From Burkholderia ubonensis (lineage in GTDB: Bacteria; Pseudomonadota; Gammaproteobacteria; Burkholderiales; Burkholderiaceae): 64,000 bases of DNA. Positions within the stretch are counted from its first letter, which is position 1, and the number at the start of each line of letters is the position of its first letter. The notes beneath the pieces were generated by a model, which made no database searches, was not told where the DNA came from, and saw only the letters and a program-made list of their open reading frames with translations. This document shows positions 17,019 to 25,910 of the stretch, piece after piece. Made by a program: the position numbers and the translations under genes. Where the stretch lies: NCBI RefSeq assembly GCF_902833085.1, contig NZ_CADFEB010000009.1, positions 1 to 64,000 on the forward strand, in the 5' to 3' direction.

Positions 17019-18094
17019 ACGCGCCGGTGAGCTTCGAGGCGCTCGACGCCTGGCTCGACGCGAACGCCGAAGCGCTCGACGTCGACCCGTCCCGCGCGAC
17101 AGATATCCTGCCGCAGCTGGTGCGCTCGTGCGCGGTCGCCGTCGGCGTGCCGGAAGCGTTGGGCGGCACGGGCGGCACGATCGCGGACGCGATCGACACG
17201 GTGGCCGCCGTCGCGCAACGCTCGTTGACGGCAGCCTTCGTGCTGTGGGGACATCGCACCTTCATCGAATACGTGTTGCAAAGCGACAACGAGGCGCTGC
17301 GCGCACGCTGGCTGACGCCACTGCTCAACGGTGAGATCGCGGGAGCCACGGGTCTTTCGAACGCGATGAAGTATCTGTCCGACATCGAGCCCTTGCAGAT
17401 GCATGCGGCACGCGGGGGAACCTCGTTCGTTCTGAACGGCAGCCTGCCGTGGATCACGAACCTGCGGCGTGAAGGTTTCATCGCCGCGGCTGCGTTCGAT
17501 CACGACGACGGCTCGCCGCCCTCCATCTTCGCTATACCTCACGACGCGCCCGGCGTCGAGCGCAGCGAAGATCTCGACCTGATCGGCCTGCGCGCGAGCA
17601 ATACGGCCGCGCTGCGTGTGAGCAACACCGTCCTCGCCGAAACGTATCGCCTCGCGACCAACGCACCGGCATGGCTTGCACGCTTGCGCCCGGCATTTCT
17701 CGGTCTGCAATGCGGTATGTCGATCGGACTCGCGCGACGTGCATTGCTGGCTGCGCTGGAGGCGAGCGAGGCGTCGCGCGAATCGATCGGCGCGGAGATT
17801 CGCGAACTCGAGACGAAGCTCGCCGATCAGGCAGCGCAACTGAAGCAAGGCGTGCTCGACGGCACGTTCTTCAACTCGCCTGCGACGATGTTCGAACTGC
17901 GCATCGCGCTCGTCGGTACCGTCTCGCACGCGGTCTCGCTCGAGGTACAGGCCACTGGGGGGCGCGGCTATCTGCGCGGCCAGAGCGGCGGTGCACGACG
18001 CGTGCGCGAGGCTTCGTTCATCCCCATCGTGACACCGAGCCTCGTCCAGTTGAAAACGCAGCTCGCGCGGCATCAACGAACGGCGGCGGCATGA
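17015..18094 (+). CDS. acyl-CoA-dehydrogenase-like flavoprotein (SfnB/DszC-type)
   Basis: A 359-residue protein with the acyl-CoA dehydrogenase fold: an N-terminal helical domain, a mid beta domain containing GATGLSNAMKYLSDIEPLQM, and a C-terminal helical bundle with LEVQATGGRGYLRG. In transporter operons such proteins are usually flavin-dependent monooxygenases or sulfur-acquisition oxidoreductases rather than true dehydrogenases. It overlaps both neighbours by ATGA, showing tight coupling. The substrate is presumably what the ABC system imports, possibly an organosulfur or other heteroatom compound; this is inference from context. Confidence 0.8.
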   Translation: MNAPVSFEALDAWLDANAEALDVDPSRATDILPQLVRSCAVAVGVPEALGGTGGTIADAIDTVAAVAQRSLTAAFVLWGHRTFIEYVLQSDNEALRARWLTPLLNGEIAGATGLSNAMKYLSDIEPLQMHAARGGTSFVLNGSLPWITNLRREGFIAAAAFDHDDGSPPSIFAIPHDAPGVERSEDLDLIGLRASNTAALRVSNTVLAETYRLATNAPAWLARLRPAFLGLQCGMSIGLARRALLAALEASEASRESIGAEIRELETKLADQAAQLKQGVLDGTFFNSPATMFELRIALVGTVSHAVSLEVQATGGRGYLRGQSGGARRVREASFIPIVTPSLVQLKTQLARHQRTAAA

Positions 18095-18855
18095 TGCAAA
18101 GCGCGCATATCGTCGCGAGCGGCGTCACGCTCCGGTATGCCTCGCGCGGTGTGCTGAACGGCGTCGACCTGTCGGTCGCACCCGGTGAACTCGTTGCGCT
18201 GCTCGGGCCGAGCGGTTGCGGCAAGTCATCGCTATTGCGTGCCATCGCCGGTCTGACGCGAATCACATCCGGCACGATTCGCGTCGACGGCGAGACGGTC
18301 GCCGGACCACGTCCCGAAGTCGCACTCGCGTTTCAGGACCCGTGTCTGCTGCCGTGGCTCACGGTCGAGCGCAACGTTGGGTTCGGGCTCACCTTCGCGC
18401 GTCAACCGCACTTGACGCGCGCGCACCGCAAGGAACGCGTGACAAACGCACTGGCCGCTGTCGGGCTCGAACATGCGCGGCACTCGCTGCCCTCGCAACT
18501 TTCAGGCGGGATGGCTCAACGCACGGCCCTGGCGCGCTGTCTGGCCCGGGAGCCGCGTGCCCTGCTGCTCGACGAACCGTTCGGCGCGCTCGACGAAGTG
18601 ACCCGCGCCGACATGCAGCAGCTTTTGATCGCAGCAGTGCGAAACACGGGCGCGTCAGCGCTTTTTGTCACTCACGACATCGACGAAGCGCTGCTCGTCG
18701 CCGATCAGATCGTGCTGCTCGGCAATCGAGGCACGCTGGTCGGACGCTGGGCAGTCGAACTTCCGCAGCCGCGGCAAACGCAGGTGCGCTCGCTCGGCGA
18801 GCTGCGCATATCCATTCTTCAAGCGCTGCAGAACTCGATATCAGAGGCGGCTTGA
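18091..18855 (+). CDS. ABC transporter ATPase, nitrate/sulfonate/taurine (NitT/TauT) family
   Basis: A 254-residue ABC ATPase with Walker A GPSGCGKSS at 39-47, a Q-loop in AFQDPCLLPW, signature LSGGMAQR, Walker B ALLLDEPFGALDE and switch histidine VTHDIDEA. The LLPW after the Q-loop glutamine is characteristic of the SsuB/TauB group. It energises the permease encoded two genes downstream. The start overlaps the preceding stop by ATGA; a second ATG three bases later is equally possible. Confidence 0.88.
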   Translation: MMQSAHIVASGVTLRYASRGVLNGVDLSVAPGELVALLGPSGCGKSSLLRAIAGLTRITSGTIRVDGETVAGPRPEVALAFQDPCLLPWLTVERNVGFGLTFARQPHLTRAHRKERVTNALAAVGLEHARHSLPSQLSGGMAQRTALARCLAREPRALLLDEPFGALDEVTRADMQQLLIAAVRNTGASALFVTHDIDEALLVADQIVLLGNRGTLVGRWAVELPQPRQTQVRSLGELRISILQALQNSISEAA

Positions 18856-18883
18856 ATCCGGCAGACACAAGCGGGGAATCTTC

Positions 18884-20074
18884 ATGTGCAACGTACCTAT
18901 GTCACGACGCGAATGGCTCAAGCTCGCGTCGCTCTTTACCGTCGCGGGTGCGGCGCCGCTTCTGAAATCGTTCGATGCGCGCGCGGCAGCCGATCCGAAT
19001 GCGCCCGTGCGCATCGGCTATCTGCCGATCACCGATGCGACGCCGCTGCTCGTGGCTCACAACAACGGCTATTTCGATGCAGCCGGCATTCAGGCGGAGA
19101 AGCCGACGCTCTTGCGAAGCTGGGCACAACTCGTCGAGGCCTTCCTCTCGGGACAGGTCAACGTCGTGCATCTGCTGTCGCCGATGACCGTGTGGGCGCG
19201 CTACGGCAGCAAGGCGCCCGCGAAGGTCGTCGCATGGAATCACGTGAACGGATCGGCATTGACGGTTTCGCCCGACGTGAACACCGTGGCAAACCTCGGC
19301 GGCAAGACGGTTGCCGTGCCGTTCTGGTATTCGATTCACAACGTCGTGCTGCAGGACATGCTGCGCGCGCAAGGTCTGACGCCCGTGCTCAAGCATTCGG
19401 GCTCGCCAGGGCCGAAAGAAGTCAACCTGATCGTGATGGCGCCGTCCGACATGCCGCCCGCGCTGGCCTCGAAAAAGATCGCGGGATATATCGTCGCCGA
19501 GCCGTTCAATGCGGCAGCCGAGCGACTGAACGTCGGCAAGGTTCTCCGCTTCACGGGCGACGTGTGGCGCAACCACGCATGCTGTGTGATCTTCATGCAC
19601 GAACAGGACCTGACGCAACGCGCGGCGTGGTCGCAGAAGGTCGTCGATGCGATCGTCAACGCGCAACTGTGGACGCGCGCCAATCCGCAAGAGGCGGCAA
19701 AGCTGCTGTCGAAAGAAGGCCCGAATCGCTACACGCCGCACGCATCGCAACTGCTCGCACGCGTGCTCGCACCGCAAGCAGCCGATCAGGGGCGCTATCT
19801 CGGCGATCGGGTGATCCAGCACGCGAACTGGGGCTCGAAGCGCATCGACTTTCAGCCGTATCCGTATCCGAGCTACACGGAAGAACTCGTGCGCCGGCTG
19901 AAAACGACACAAGTGGAAGGCGCGAGCCAGTTCCTCGCGTCGCTCGATCCGAAACGGGTCGCAAGCGATCTGGTCGATGACCGGTTCGTGAAAAAGAGCA
20001 TGGAAGCTTTGGGGGGCTTGTCGGCGTTCGGTCTGGATACGGGTTATACGCGCAAGGAGACGATCGTTGTCTAG
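18884..20074 (+). CDS. ABC transporter substrate-binding protein with Tat signal
   Basis: A 396-residue periplasmic binding protein of the NMT1/SsuA-like type. The N-terminus has a twin-arginine motif SRREWLK at 7-13 before a hydrophobic stretch and an ARAA cleavage site near residue 36, so it is likely exported folded. Family features are RIGYLPITDATPLLVAHNNGYF at the start of the mature protein and a conserved GSALTVSP/KTVAVPFWYSIHN region. ATG 18884 follows GGGGAATC. It overlaps the permease gene by eight bases. The ligand is unknown. Confidence 0.88.
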   Translation: MCNVPMSRREWLKLASLFTVAGAAPLLKSFDARAAADPNAPVRIGYLPITDATPLLVAHNNGYFDAAGIQAEKPTLLRSWAQLVEAFLSGQVNVVHLLSPMTVWARYGSKAPAKVVAWNHVNGSALTVSPDVNTVANLGGKTVAVPFWYSIHNVVLQDMLRAQGLTPVLKHSGSPGPKEVNLIVMAPSDMPPALASKKIAGYIVAEPFNAAAERLNVGKVLRFTGDVWRNHACCVIFMHEQDLTQRAAWSQKVVDAIVNAQLWTRANPQEAAKLLSKEGPNRYTPHASQLLARVLAPQAADQGRYLGDRVIQHANWGSKRIDFQPYPYPSYTEELVRRLKTTQVEGASQFLASLDPKRVASDLVDDRFVKKSMEALGGLSAFGLDTGYTRKETIVV

Positions 20075-20891
20075 CGTGCTTGTCCGGGAAACGTTGTCAT
20101 CCGCGCGGCGCCGTGCGCCTGCGTCCACGCATTGGCGCAGCATCGCGCTGGGGGGTGCGGGGTTGGCGGCCGCATTGGCGCTCTGGTGGCTCGCCGTCAC
20201 GCTGCTCGCGGGCCACAATGCGATGGCCGCACAGTTCGCCCCGCAGCGGGCCTTTGAAGCTCTGCCCTCGCTCGTAGCCGAAGATCAGTTGCTCGTGCAT
20301 GTGGCGACCAGTCTCAAGCGCATCGCTGTCGGGCTTGCGTGGGCGCTCGTGGTCGGCGTGCCGTTGGGATTCGCGCTCGGTCGTCTGCGCTGGCTCGAAC
20401 GGACGCTCTCGCCGACGCTGCAGTTTCTCCGTATGATCTCGCCGCTTTCGTGGATGCCGCTTGCGGTGATGTCGCTCGGCGTCGGCGATCGTGCGGTGTA
20501 TTTTCTGCTCGGGTTCTCCGCCGTATGGCCACTCGTGATGAGCACGGCATCGGGCGTCGCACATCTCGACCGGCGCTGGATCCAGCTTGGCGAAAGTCTT
20601 GCCGCCACGCGCGCGGAAATGCTCTGGCACATCTACGTGCCGGGCATCGCTGCGCATGTGCTCACCGGCGTGCGCCTCGCCATCGGCATCTTGTGGATCG
20701 TGCTGGTCCCGGCGGAAATGCTCGGCGTGAGCGCGGGACTCGGCTATCTGATTCTCGACACACGTGACCGGCTGGCGTATTCGGAACTGATGGCCGTCAT
20801 ACTCGTGATCGGCGTACTGGGCTTTCTGCTGGACCTGGCAGCGCGCGCTATCGCTGCGCGCCTATCGAGCGACGTGACCGTGCGGGATTGA
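20067..20891 (+). CDS. ABC transporter permease, NitT/TauT family
   Basis: A 274-residue inner-membrane permease with about six helices and the EAA-type coupling loop QLGESLAATRAEMLWHIYVPG near residues 172-192. It starts at TTG 20067, with AAGGAGA six bases before, inside the end of the binding-protein gene. It completes the importer with the ATPase and binding protein. The operon ends here; an IS remnant begins 25 bp downstream. Confidence 0.88.
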   Translation: MSSVLVRETLSSARRRAPASTHWRSIALGGAGLAAALALWWLAVTLLAGHNAMAAQFAPQRAFEALPSLVAEDQLLVHVATSLKRIAVGLAWALVVGVPLGFALGRLRWLERTLSPTLQFLRMISPLSWMPLAVMSLGVGDRAVYFLLGFSAVWPLVMSTASGVAHLDRRWIQLGESLAATRAEMLWHIYVPGIAAHVLTGVRLAIGILWIVLVPAEMLGVSAGLGYLILDTRDRLAYSELMAVILVIGVLGFLLDLAARAIAARLSSDVTVRD

Positions 20892-20915
20892 CCTGCGGCG
20901 GAATTTTGTAGCCAA

Positions 20916-21212
20916 TCAGGCAGTGAGTCTCGCGTCGATATTATCGGACTCCAGCCAGGCTCGACGGACCGTGGCCGGAGGTTGGTAGCGGTGAGCGCTA
21001 TGCCGGCGTCGCTCGTTGTAGAACTGTCGCCACTGCTCGATGAGCACCTTGGCTTCGGCGCGGCTACGGAACCATTCGCGATTCAGCAACTCGTCGCGCA
21101 GCTTGCCATTGAAGCTTTCAACGAAGCCGTTTTGCCATGGGCCACCGGGCGTGATGAAGGCCGGACCGATAGACGCATCGCGCAACCAGCACATGACGCG
21201 GGCGGCAGCTCA
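20916..21212 (-). pseudogene. 3' remnant of an IS3-family transposase (orfB)
   Basis: About 95 codons survive of an integrase-core transposase C-terminus: ITPGGPWQNGFVESFNGKLRDELLN, containing the catalytic Glu of the DDE triad, and then the WRQFYNERRRHSAHRYQPP tail typical of IS3 elements. Reading upstream, the frame meets a TGA at about 21210, and the first two catalytic Asp residues and orfA are missing. No terminal repeats can be defined. The remnant marks the left edge of the lower-GC island. Confidence 0.8.
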
Positions 21213-21320
21213 GGCATAGGAAGTCCAAGCCCTACCGTCTTAAAGGTTCTATCAGTCTTCAGAAAAATCAAGATCGTTCAGGACGGTGCGCCACTGTGGA
21301 TGCGAAATCAAGCTGCTTTG

Positions 21321-24300
21321 TCACAAGGTTTGATCAAGTGCCGACAACTTTTCATACGCACTGTCGCGAATGTATTGAGTGGTGTCACTGCGGAGCTTCT
21401 CGCACCAAACTCTGATTTGATCCGCGTCGAGATACCTAAGGTCAAGGATGTCAATCGCGCCGTGCCGGTCCTCCGCATGTGACGATGCGAGCAAAGTCAC
21501 AATTGACTGCACCTCATCGGAATCAAATGCGACCTTCTCGCCTAGCGACTCACGCAGAAGTGCTTGCAGCGGCTCGCCCGCAGCAATGCGTTGGACCAAC
21601 TCTTTTCTCGCATCACTGGACGACACCATTAGCTTCACAAGAGCCGACCTCGCGGCGCTCGCCACGTCTGAGCGGACGTCACAAGCAGCCGTGAAAAGTA
21701 CGTTGGTCGCGACTGACTGACCCTCGATCATGAGCTTGAGGATTTTGCCCCTCGGACTTGGTGGGATCACCCCCCCTCCCGTGGGGTACGGGTCCTCGTG
21801 CTGCAACCAATGATCATATGCTTGCTTTAGCAACGGCTCCAACGCCTGGCGACGTTCCGCTGTACACGCCTGCACCAACTCAAGGGCAGCCTCAGCGGTA
21901 TGCGGTTCGTGGAACAAGGAGCGCCTGAGGAGTTCGTCTGCTCGTAACTCGAGAGACGGATCCCAGACCTGTATCAGGTAGTCGAACAGGTGCATGCAGC
22001 CCTGATTCAAAGGTTCTTTGAGACGTTGAACAATCAACTCGCGAGCAACGTCTTTTCCGAGAAAGTGCAGGGCTAGATGGGCTGCTCCCGCGAGTCCAAA
22101 ATCCTGCGCCTTCGCGAAGACCTTCGGCGTCAATTCGGCGGCTTGGGCCGTGGTGAGGTAGTGTTCCGCCAAGTTCGCCGCCAGGTAGACAATCCACCTC
22201 GATCGATGAAGCAGGCCTGCTGTCAGCACGTTGACCATCTCGTCAGGCGGATCACCGTGAAAATGAACTGGCGCGTCAACGGCCTCCAGACCCTCGAAGC
22301 TACGCATCAAACCACTGGCCGCCTTCAGTGTGGTGATTTTTGTCTGCGCTTCGGCAATTAGTTGCCGGTAGTTGTAGGTGCTCAGATGCGCTGTAAGCGC
22401 GATGAGCGCTCTCGCCCCGGTTGCCCCTTCCGCATCCGTTGCCAGAGTCGCAGCTGAAATTTCCATATCCATCAGCCCTGACCCATACCAGAAAGCACTC
22501 AGGTGAAGAAATGGAGGCTCTACTGGCTCGGGCGCTTTATAGCCTTGTGGGCAGATGGCTTCCAAGAGCCAAAGCATTTCTCTGCGTCCCTCTTCGAAAT
22601 ACTCTGGGGAGAAGAACCTTGATATCTCGGACCCGTAGCCCGAAAGCTCTACTTCGACACCTGCTTCTTTCAGTATGTAAGAGAGCTCGCTCACGAAGCC
22701 CATACTCCGCGCACCAAGAGATTGCTTCACACGCGCAATGAACAATTGCTCGTCCGGCCCTATACCGCGACGAACAGCCTCCTTGGCGGCAGGAAGCAGC
22801 ACATCCTCCCAAAGCTGACGCGATGGATTATTCACGTTGAAACCCCGATTGAGCCTGATCGTATCCGCTCGCTCCACATACGAATCCATGAAATTGCTCA
22901 GTCGCGCGAAGTCCAGCAGCCCAGGGTTGGAACGAATCGTGCACGCCCACCCCACCAGCGCAGTCCACCACTGATCGTGGTCAAGGTGACCTTGGGCGGT
23001 GACGTCAGCGCCAGGAAGCTTATCCACAGCAGCCAGAAGAGCTACTCCAGCTTGAAGCGCCTGACCGCTATGAAGGCCAGCGACGGCATACCACGAACGC
23101 TTTAGGACGACTTGAGCTGTCGTCTCATCCAGCGCGTCTTTGCTATACCTAGCCCACTTCAGCTCACGATGCGGTTCCGGTGCGGTGTCTTCAAGAGCAA
23201 GCCGTACGAGTTCCAGCCCCAATCCGAGCGCGCTAAGAAACACGACGACCTCATACCATTGCCGCAAGGGCTCGATGCGTCGCAACAATTCCAATTGCTC
23301 ATCTGCTGGCTGCGCCAGGACATACTGGGCTGCTGCAAACTCTCCGAATGTCTTGTGGACAAACGTCAAGGCCTCGGTGGTCTTGAAGCGGACGCGTTCG
23401 ATAATGCCGCCCGCCTCCCAGAACCTCAGCGCTTCGTCGCAGATTGAACGCGCTTTCAAGGGTGGTTCGGCCAACTGGGGTCCGAGTCTCTCTGCGCACG
23501 CAGTCAGCACCGTCTTGAGATCCGCGTACGGGTGTTCGGTGAGCTCCCAGCCAAGTTGCTGTAGAAATGCATTAAGGACAGCAGGGGTGACTTTTCCATC
23601 GTTCTGCTTCCTCGCAGCCATCCGCTCAATTAAAGTGAATAGCTGCCCATAGAGACCTTCCCTGGTCTCCGCAGCGACTATTCCGTTGAGCGCTAAGGAG
23701 GCTAGGAGAGCAACCAGCAAAGGGCTCCTTGCTGAGAACTGATGCTCGCTCTTGTAATCAAAGTGGCTTGTAGCGGCGGCAGTCGCCTGCTTGATGTTTG
23801 CAGTTGCACTGCTCTCACCAGCGTTTACCAATCGTTCTACGCTGCGCTTGGCATCTGACGACTCGATGGGAAGCAGTTCGTAATGCGCCCATGAATTCAG
23901 CAGCGCGGTGTCGTAGCCGATTGGCCTCGTGACGACGACGATTCGGCAACGAGGAAATGAGACCGCGAACGCAGCCACGGTATTCGCAATTTGTTCTTGC
24001 TCGCCCCCTGCCTCATCCAGCCCATCAAGCAGGAGCGTGAGGTTCTCCAGGCCGATCGTGAGAACGTCTTGCGGTCGCAAGGAGGACCCGTCCAACCCAA
24101 CGTGCAGGGCTGCATCGAGGCATGTGTCCCCCGCTCGGATGCGCTCGGCCAAAGGGCGCAGACGGACAATCAGGGCGGGTTCGTTCTTGTGCGCGAGGAG
24201 ACGAGAGATCCGGCGCAGCAGCAGTGTTTTACCCATTCCTGGACCGGCCACCACGACGCAATGTCTCACAAAATAGCCCAGCGTCTCTGCGCTGTAGTCA

Positions 24301-25202
24301 TGTGCTTCGTGTCGCCGCTTGCCTGCCGACGGCCCGTCGTGATATCGACTCAGGGCGTCCTGGAGGCTTGAGAAGCTACCCTCGGAATTGTCACGAGCAC
24401 GAGCCTTCAACTGGATCCAGTCGTCATCCAGGGAAAAAGTCTTGGCGAAACCGGGGATTTCAAAGGCGCCGGTTGTACTCAGGGTCCAACGGATGAGCTG
24501 TTTTGCAAGCACCACCGGGGCCACGCCGCCGGTAGCGGTATCGCGCAGGCCCGGAATAACATTGGCAATCGAAACGGTATCTTGGCGACCGCGCATCTGG
24601 ATCATGCGCATTCCTTCGGCGGTCAGCTCCTTCCACGCAGCGTTAGGTTGCGCTGTGATGTAGCCCAGATGAGCGATCGCGGCTTGTGAGGAAGCGCCAT
24701 CTTGGTCTAGAACATGGACGGTTTGGATCCGCACTCGAGCGCAGGCAGTAATCGAGATTCCAGCGTCGTCCAACTTATTGGCAAGGTTGGCACCGTTCGA
24801 TGAAAGGTCGTCGCGTCGATTCGCCCCGAGCCGCACGAGGTCGCGTGCGAGCTGCTCGCGGATCGACGCACTGGATGACGGCCCGATAGCCAGCACACCA
24901 TAAAAGCTTGAATCTTCGATCGCGCGGCGACACAGCGCCATCAAAGCATTCCAGAGCTCCGGCCCACTCGTAAGGCGTCGCTTGGCTTGAATTTCAAGAC
25001 TTTCGCCTCCCACCAGCTGCAAAGCAACGTCGTCGCCTGCACCGCCGGTTTCAGAGGCAATATTGATCGGCGTGTCGTTCGCGCAAGTCGACCAGTGAAG
25101 TGGTCGACCACATGCCATGTGAACCATGCAGACAGCGGAAATAGCAGCTTGAAAGGTTAAGCCGCCCGCCGCTGCACTCCCTCCCCAATTTTCACTCGAC
25201 AT
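21321..25202 (-). CDS. NACHT/STAND NTPase with putative PD-(D/E)XK nuclease head; candidate anti-phage protein
   Basis: A 1293-residue protein with three visible parts. Residues about 10-110 look like a restriction-endonuclease-fold effector: GGLTFQ, then Glu51, Asp57-Asp58, and the E70-I-Q-A-K74 core. Residues about 310-500 are a NACHT-type P-loop NTPase with Walker A GPGMGKT at 320-326, Walker B LLLDGLDE at 390-397 and a sensor strand VVVTRP at 422-427. The C-terminal ~750 residues are helical, HEAT/TPR-like, probably the sensor. This order (nuclease, STAND NTPase, repeats) is that of Avs and bNACHT defence proteins that cleave DNA on phage sensing. GGAGGTG lies seven bases before ATG 25202. 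The exact subfamily is not identified. Confidence 0.85.
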   Translation of the reverse strand: MSSENWGGSAAAGGLTFQAAISAVCMVHMACGRPLHWSTCANDTPINIASETGGAGDDVALQLVGGESLEIQAKRRLTSGPELWNALMALCRRAIEDSSFYGVLAIGPSSSASIREQLARDLVRLGANRRDDLSSNGANLANKLDDAGISITACARVRIQTVHVLDQDGASSQAAIAHLGYITAQPNAAWKELTAEGMRMIQMRGRQDTVSIANVIPGLRDTATGGVAPVVLAKQLIRWTLSTTGAFEIPGFAKTFSLDDDWIQLKARARDNSEGSFSSLQDALSRYHDGPSAGKRRHEAHDYSAETLGYFVRHCVVVAGPGMGKTLLLRRISRLLAHKNEPALIVRLRPLAERIRAGDTCLDAALHVGLDGSSLRPQDVLTIGLENLTLLLDGLDEAGGEQEQIANTVAAFAVSFPRCRIVVVTRPIGYDTALLNSWAHYELLPIESSDAKRSVERLVNAGESSATANIKQATAAATSHFDYKSEHQFSARSPLLVALLASLALNGIVAAETREGLYGQLFTLIERMAARKQNDGKVTPAVLNAFLQQLGWELTEHPYADLKTVLTACAERLGPQLAEPPLKARSICDEALRFWEAGGIIERVRFKTTEALTFVHKTFGEFAAAQYVLAQPADEQLELLRRIEPLRQWYEVVVFLSALGLGLELVRLALEDTAPEPHRELKWARYSKDALDETTAQVVLKRSWYAVAGLHSGQALQAGVALLAAVDKLPGADVTAQGHLDHDQWWTALVGWACTIRSNPGLLDFARLSNFMDSYVERADTIRLNRGFNVNNPSRQLWEDVLLPAAKEAVRRGIGPDEQLFIARVKQSLGARSMGFVSELSYILKEAGVEVELSGYGSEISRFFSPEYFEEGRREMLWLLEAICPQGYKAPEPVEPPFLHLSAFWYGSGLMDMEISAATLATDAEGATGARALIALTAHLSTYNYRQLIAEAQTKITTLKAASGLMRSFEGLEAVDAPVHFHGDPPDEMVNVLTAGLLHRSRWIVYLAANLAEHYLTTAQAAELTPKVFAKAQDFGLAGAAHLALHFLGKDVARELIVQRLKEPLNQGCMHLFDYLIQVWDPSLELRADELLRRSLFHEPHTAEAALELVQACTAERRQALEPLLKQAYDHWLQHEDPYPTGGGVIPPSPRGKILKLMIEGQSVATNVLFTAACDVRSDVASAARSALVKLMVSSSDARKELVQRIAAGEPLQALLRESLGEKVAFDSDEVQSIVTLLASSHAEDRHGAIDILDLRYLDADQIRVWCEKLRSDTTQYIRDSAYEKLSALDQTL

Positions 25203-25910
25203 CTGATTGCACCTCCGTAAGCAGCATTATGCCGAACGTCGGCGCCACGAAATTGCTCAAGCCGCTTGAGGAAAAGATGTGCGGCACGATCGATACGCTC
25301 CAAAGCGAGAGTACGTGCACCGGGACCATCAGCAGCAATAAGCCGCAAAGCAGACGTCGGTCGCCGAAATTTGAACGACCGTAATGGGTGGCGGATTCAA
25401 CCGGTCACCACTGGCCGTTGCCGGCGGAGGCAACGGCCACTGGAATTGCTCGTTGCTCGTTCAAATTTGTGTTGTCCTGTCGCCCCCCTGAAGACAAGGT
25501 TCATCGCCGTTAGCTTGTGTACTGCATTTTTGCGCGACATCGTTAAGAGAGTGAACTGCTCGCAATTATCGACGAAGTGCCGGAATCAAGGTGCTGGTGA
25601 GCACGACATGGCCGCAACCAAGGTGGGAATCAGGATTCCCTGAGCATGAATTTTGGATCCTGACAACTTGGTGTGAGCTCTCCGGCAGCCCAAACCACAT
25701 CAGACCTCCACGTGAACGCAATATGCATCACTCACCGATATCAGACTAAAGGTCACTTTTCTTGAAATTCATATCACAACAAAGATCGGCTGCTTCACAT
25801 CGACATTTGCCATTGGCGCATCAGATCTAAAGTTATTCTTCCTCCCGCCGATATCAGGAACGGGCATCACATCCCAAAGCACGACAACCCATCAACAATC
25901 GAACCAGCCG
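25203..25910. other. 708-bp intergenic stretch with hairpins, no supported gene
   Basis: The stretch separates the NACHT gene from the divergent membrane-protein gene. It holds an 11-bp stem TGGCCGTTGCC/GGCAACGGCCA at 25412-25439 and a GGGAATC-AG-GATTCCC inverted repeat at 25625-25640. On the minus strand a 45-codon frame beginning MVPVHVLSLW ends by overlapping the NACHT start codon; it is hydrophobic and could be a leader peptide, but support is weak. The region from 25640 is AT-rich and probably carries the promoter of the membrane-protein gene. Confidence 0.45.

Noticed and set aside
25157..25348. 63-codon minus-strand frame overlapping the NACHT start
   Set aside because: Runs into the NACHT coding region in a different frame, lacks a ribosome binding site and shows no family trait.
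25412..25439. Hairpin read as a possible att or CRISPR-type repeat
   Set aside because: Single occurrence with no spaced copies; no repeat-spacer pattern anywhere in the window.
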